Origin: Leucogyrophana mollusca
Taxonomy: Eukaryota > Basidiomycota > Agaricomycetes > Boletales
Assembly (NCBI GenBank): GCA_021014945.1
Contig: MU266864.1
Coordinates: 1-10,760, forward strand
Direction: 5' to 3'
DNA length: 10,760 bases
Shown: in pieces, positions 8,474-10,760 of the stretch
How positions within the stretch are numbered: the first letter of the stretch is position 1
Layout: each line of letters starts with the position of its first letter
The notes under the pieces: model-generated
The model's database searches: none
Told to the model about the DNA's origin: nothing
What the model saw: only the letters and a program-made list of their open reading frames with translations
Position numbers and translations under genes: made by a program

Positions 8474-10760
8474 CTAAATTTCGGCGGAACCCATTTCCGC
8501 TTCACTCTTCACTATACCCCCAAAGACATCTTTGACTATCCCCCGTCCAATGTCTAAGATCGCGCCTCTGCTCTCCCAAAGAGGCAGCACTGACGTGATG
8601 CTGGCAGCCACGAACAGCCACACAATGGAGATGATAACCCATGCTCTGAAGAATGGTAAAGAGAATATATAATGCGAAAGAAATATGGGTATCGGAATGA
8701 GCTATCAAAGGCGGGTGATTCAGCGATTCAGCGATTCAGCGATGCAGCGTAAATTGAAAGGTGAGCTTACAACGATGATAACAAGGCTCATTATGATCGC
8801 GGCGTACACAGCTACTTTGAGAGACTTTTCGAGGACAGCGTAGTCCTCAGGTAGGTCGTAGTCACCACCGGATCTGTCACCTTCTACTGTGATCGATTCT
8901 TGTGCTTTCTCATTCCCATCGGAATCGGAGTCCGCAGCTATAGATTGGCCCCCTGAAGACTGGGGCACAGAAACGGATTGCATGGCCAGCACACGGCCCC
9001 GTGGATTGATATTCCGGGTTTGTGACCAGTCAAATTCGTTGTCCGGTTTGATCAGGGTGACGATGATAGAGATGATAGGACCTGAGCAGAATGACCCCAA
9101 GTTTCCTGCTAACATAGAGTATGACTCGCCTGCCCAAAGCCAGAAAGTTGGCTCCTATCAGTCGAAGCAAACCTGGGTGTAGTCACTCACCAGTCGTTTC
9201 CACAGTCAGGGCGCCGAAATACGTTTTGGCGACAACAAGCCAGCAGATGACGCCGACGCTTAGTCCGCCTAATGCACCGCTGATGGCAGCGACTTTCGTT
9301 TGCTTCCGCCACAGGACTGTCAACACAACTGGGCCCACGGCACCGGTGGTCACGGTTCCGATGAAGAGGAAAAGCCAATTGAGAGACAAGCCAATGCCAT
9401 TCCAGAGGCAAGCGACACAAGACATGATCAAGGCCCATACGGCCACCATAACGTGCGAGACCCTGACAAGTGATTCTGGGGAGGCCTGGCCTAGTAGGTG
9501 AGAACCTCCGAGAACAGTTAGAGAGTATATGGAGCTCACATCGGGTTTGAAGTGTATCTGGTAGATATCGAAGGTTAAGATGGAAGAAGTGGCAATCATC
9601 TGGGAGGACGATGCCGAAGTCACAGCCATGAAAAGGAGGATCAGCTAGGATAAATCTGAGTACGGTCGACGCGTCATTAGTGAGACCGCGCACCATGGCA
9701 GCAGCACCACTTTTACCGAGAAGTGTGACCACTCCCGCTGGGGCAGCAAGGCCTGCACTGATCTGAGTCGCGGACAGCCCGTCGGGATAGTACGGAAATC
9801 TGGGATCTTTGAAGTAGGGCGGTGAAGTTAAAGGCTACATTACTACACTGGTGCGAATTCATCACACGCACTGTTTCTTAGTGCGACGGCAGCGAGGCCC
9901 ATGGTCGTGGAGAACGTGATCGGGACGGCGAACCATGCGATACCACCCATTAGGTATGCGCGTACAGCAGTCTGGGCCTTCGAAGCGATGGCTCGTTGCC
10001 AGTAACCCTGGAGAAGTAAGAGAGACACTCGAGGACGCGGGGGAAGGAAACTTGCCTGATCCAACATACAGTTACCGAACGAACCGGCGATTTGGATGGC
10101 CATGAAGATGAGGCCGTCTCATGGAGATATTCAGATTGGTGGATCGTGTCTTCGTCGTGAGTACTCACAGTTCGACTTCAATGTCAAATACGACCCATTC
10201 TGATTCCCTGCTACTGGACGCTGCTCCCCGGCCTGCTGCAAGAGTCGGTACATACCGTCCAGACCACCGACCAGATCCGACTCGCAGTATGTAAAGAAGT
10301 AAAAGTAGAATATAATAATCATGAGTATCAACGTGTGCGAGTAGTCGCCTGTGGCAATGATCATTAAGGCTACTGAATGGAAAGGAAATGAGGGACATAC
10401 AAAGCAACGTCGCTCGAAGGCCACCAAGAATAACGTAGACAGCCACACCCAGAGGAATGAGAAAGTTGGCTGCATACACGTTCATGCCTGTGAATGCATT
10501 TAGCACCGCACTCCCCCCGACGAGCAACATGCTCGATGCGATGAGATTGGTGGTGAGGCCGAAACATGCAAACACAATGTGGGCCGCATTTCCTGGATAA
10601 CGAGCATGGATGATCTCCAGATATGTGTGGCAATACGGGGCAATCATCTTCACGCGAACAGCAAGGATAGCCATCAGGAGCACCTGTAGTGTCGACCCCG
10701 CCGCATAGTAATAACCACCAGAGATTCCGTACTCGTAGGTTATGGTGGAGCTCTGCAACA
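8474..10760 (-). CDS. DUR3: Urea/polyamine active transporter of the sodium:solute symporter family (5' end outside window)
   Basis: Nine visible exons, minus strand: 10401-10760 (continues right), 10169-10348, 10056-10117, 9872-10007, 9694-9806, 9540-9644, 9191-9485, 8771-9129, 8474-8701. They give about 611 residues, so roughly 80-100 N-terminal residues are missing (fungal DUR3 proteins have about 690-735). DUR3 couples urea uptake to a cation gradient at the plasma membrane (established). Recognisable blocks: LLQSSTITYEYGISGG, HTYLEIIHARYP, GGSAVLNAFTGMN, GGLRATLLCDYSHT, DQGYWQRAIASKA, LLGKSGAAAMLILLFMAVTS, SSILTFDIY, SPESLVRVSH, TLIKPDNEFDW, and PIFLSHYIFS near the C-terminus. A polar acidic loop with SDSDG lies before the last membrane segments. 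The position usually Thr in a FLTDY motif is Cys here. Introns are 48-69 nt; one is GC-AG and one contains an 8-bp repeat. Yeast DUR3 is under nitrogen repression; this promoter lies outside the window. Confidence 0.95.
8717..8748. repeat. 8-bp minisatellite inside the last DUR3 intron
   Basis: Four head-to-tail copies of GATTCAGC, the last with one change (GATGCAGC). They lie wholly within the intron 8702-8770 of the DUR3 gene, which at 69 nt is the longest intron in the window. On the transcribed strand each unit reads GCTGAATC. Confidence 0.9.
9486..9539 (-). other. Stop-free 54-nt intron in DUR3
   Basis: GTGAGC to GGCCAG, length a multiple of three, no stop in the host frame, with a CTCTAAC branch-like site. 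Its removal joins KPD to ASPESLVRVSH as in the family; retention would insert 18 residues. Confidence 0.7.
10008..10055 (-). other. GC-AG, stop-free 48-nt intron in DUR3
   Basis: The donor is CAG then GCAAGT and the acceptor is CTTCTCCAG. The length is 48 nt, the shortest intron in the window, and it is open in the host frame. Splicing gives CMLDQ then GYWQRAIAS, matching the contiguous DUR3 family block (DQxYWQRAIAS). Confidence 0.8.

Noticed and set aside
9121..9501. 126-residue plus-strand open frame
   Set aside because: It is antisense to DUR3 exons, where the opposite frame matches the transporter family closely.
4450..10760. Functional cluster linking PP2A activator and DUR3 through TOR/nitrogen signalling
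   Set aside because: In yeast both connect to TOR-controlled nitrogen repression, but the genes here have separate promoters and an unrelated GH71 gene between them. Adjacency alone is not evidence.

Overview
The window looks like nuclear DNA of a filamentous basidiomycete, probably an Agaricomycete. It has five protein genes cut by about 30 very short introns (48-69 nt), many with recognisable CTRAY-type branch sites, compact spacing, and gene families typical of mushrooms. All exon models below were built by hand from reading frames, splice signals and family homology. Reading-frame phase is consistent across every junction.

Layout: (1) 73-1629 and 2437-3991, minus strand: a tandem pair of paralogous single-pass cell-surface proteins. 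Each has a signal peptide, an ectodomain made of two related Cys-bracketed halves, a Ser/Thr-rich stalk, one membrane span and a ~155-170-residue cytoplasmic tail ending near a PPxY motif. Exons 2 to 5 are 35, 260, 52 and 855 nt in both genes. (2) 1630-2436: intergenic DNA with the promoter of the first copy, several hairpins and a possible spliced transcript. (3) 4450-5907, plus strand: PP2A phosphatase activator (PTPA/Rrd family), eight exons, divergent from surface-protein copy 2. (4) 6575-8240, plus strand: secreted GH71 alpha-1,3-glucanase, eight exons, behind a clear TATA box. (5) 8474-10760, minus strand: urea/polyamine symporter of the DUR3 family, nine visible exons, with the N-terminus beyond the right edge. 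It converges on the GH71 gene with 233 bp between stop codons.

The genes do not form an obvious pathway. Two are wall or surface related (surface pair, GH71), one is a phosphatase regulator and one is a nitrogen-source transporter. The most notable points are the tandem surface-protein family with conserved WW-domain-ligand-like tails, two GC-AG introns (one a lineage-specific T-to-C change at a donor that is GT in the sister copy), and two stop-free, length-3n introns in the DUR3 gene. I see no mobile element, CRISPR array, rRNA or convincing tRNA.
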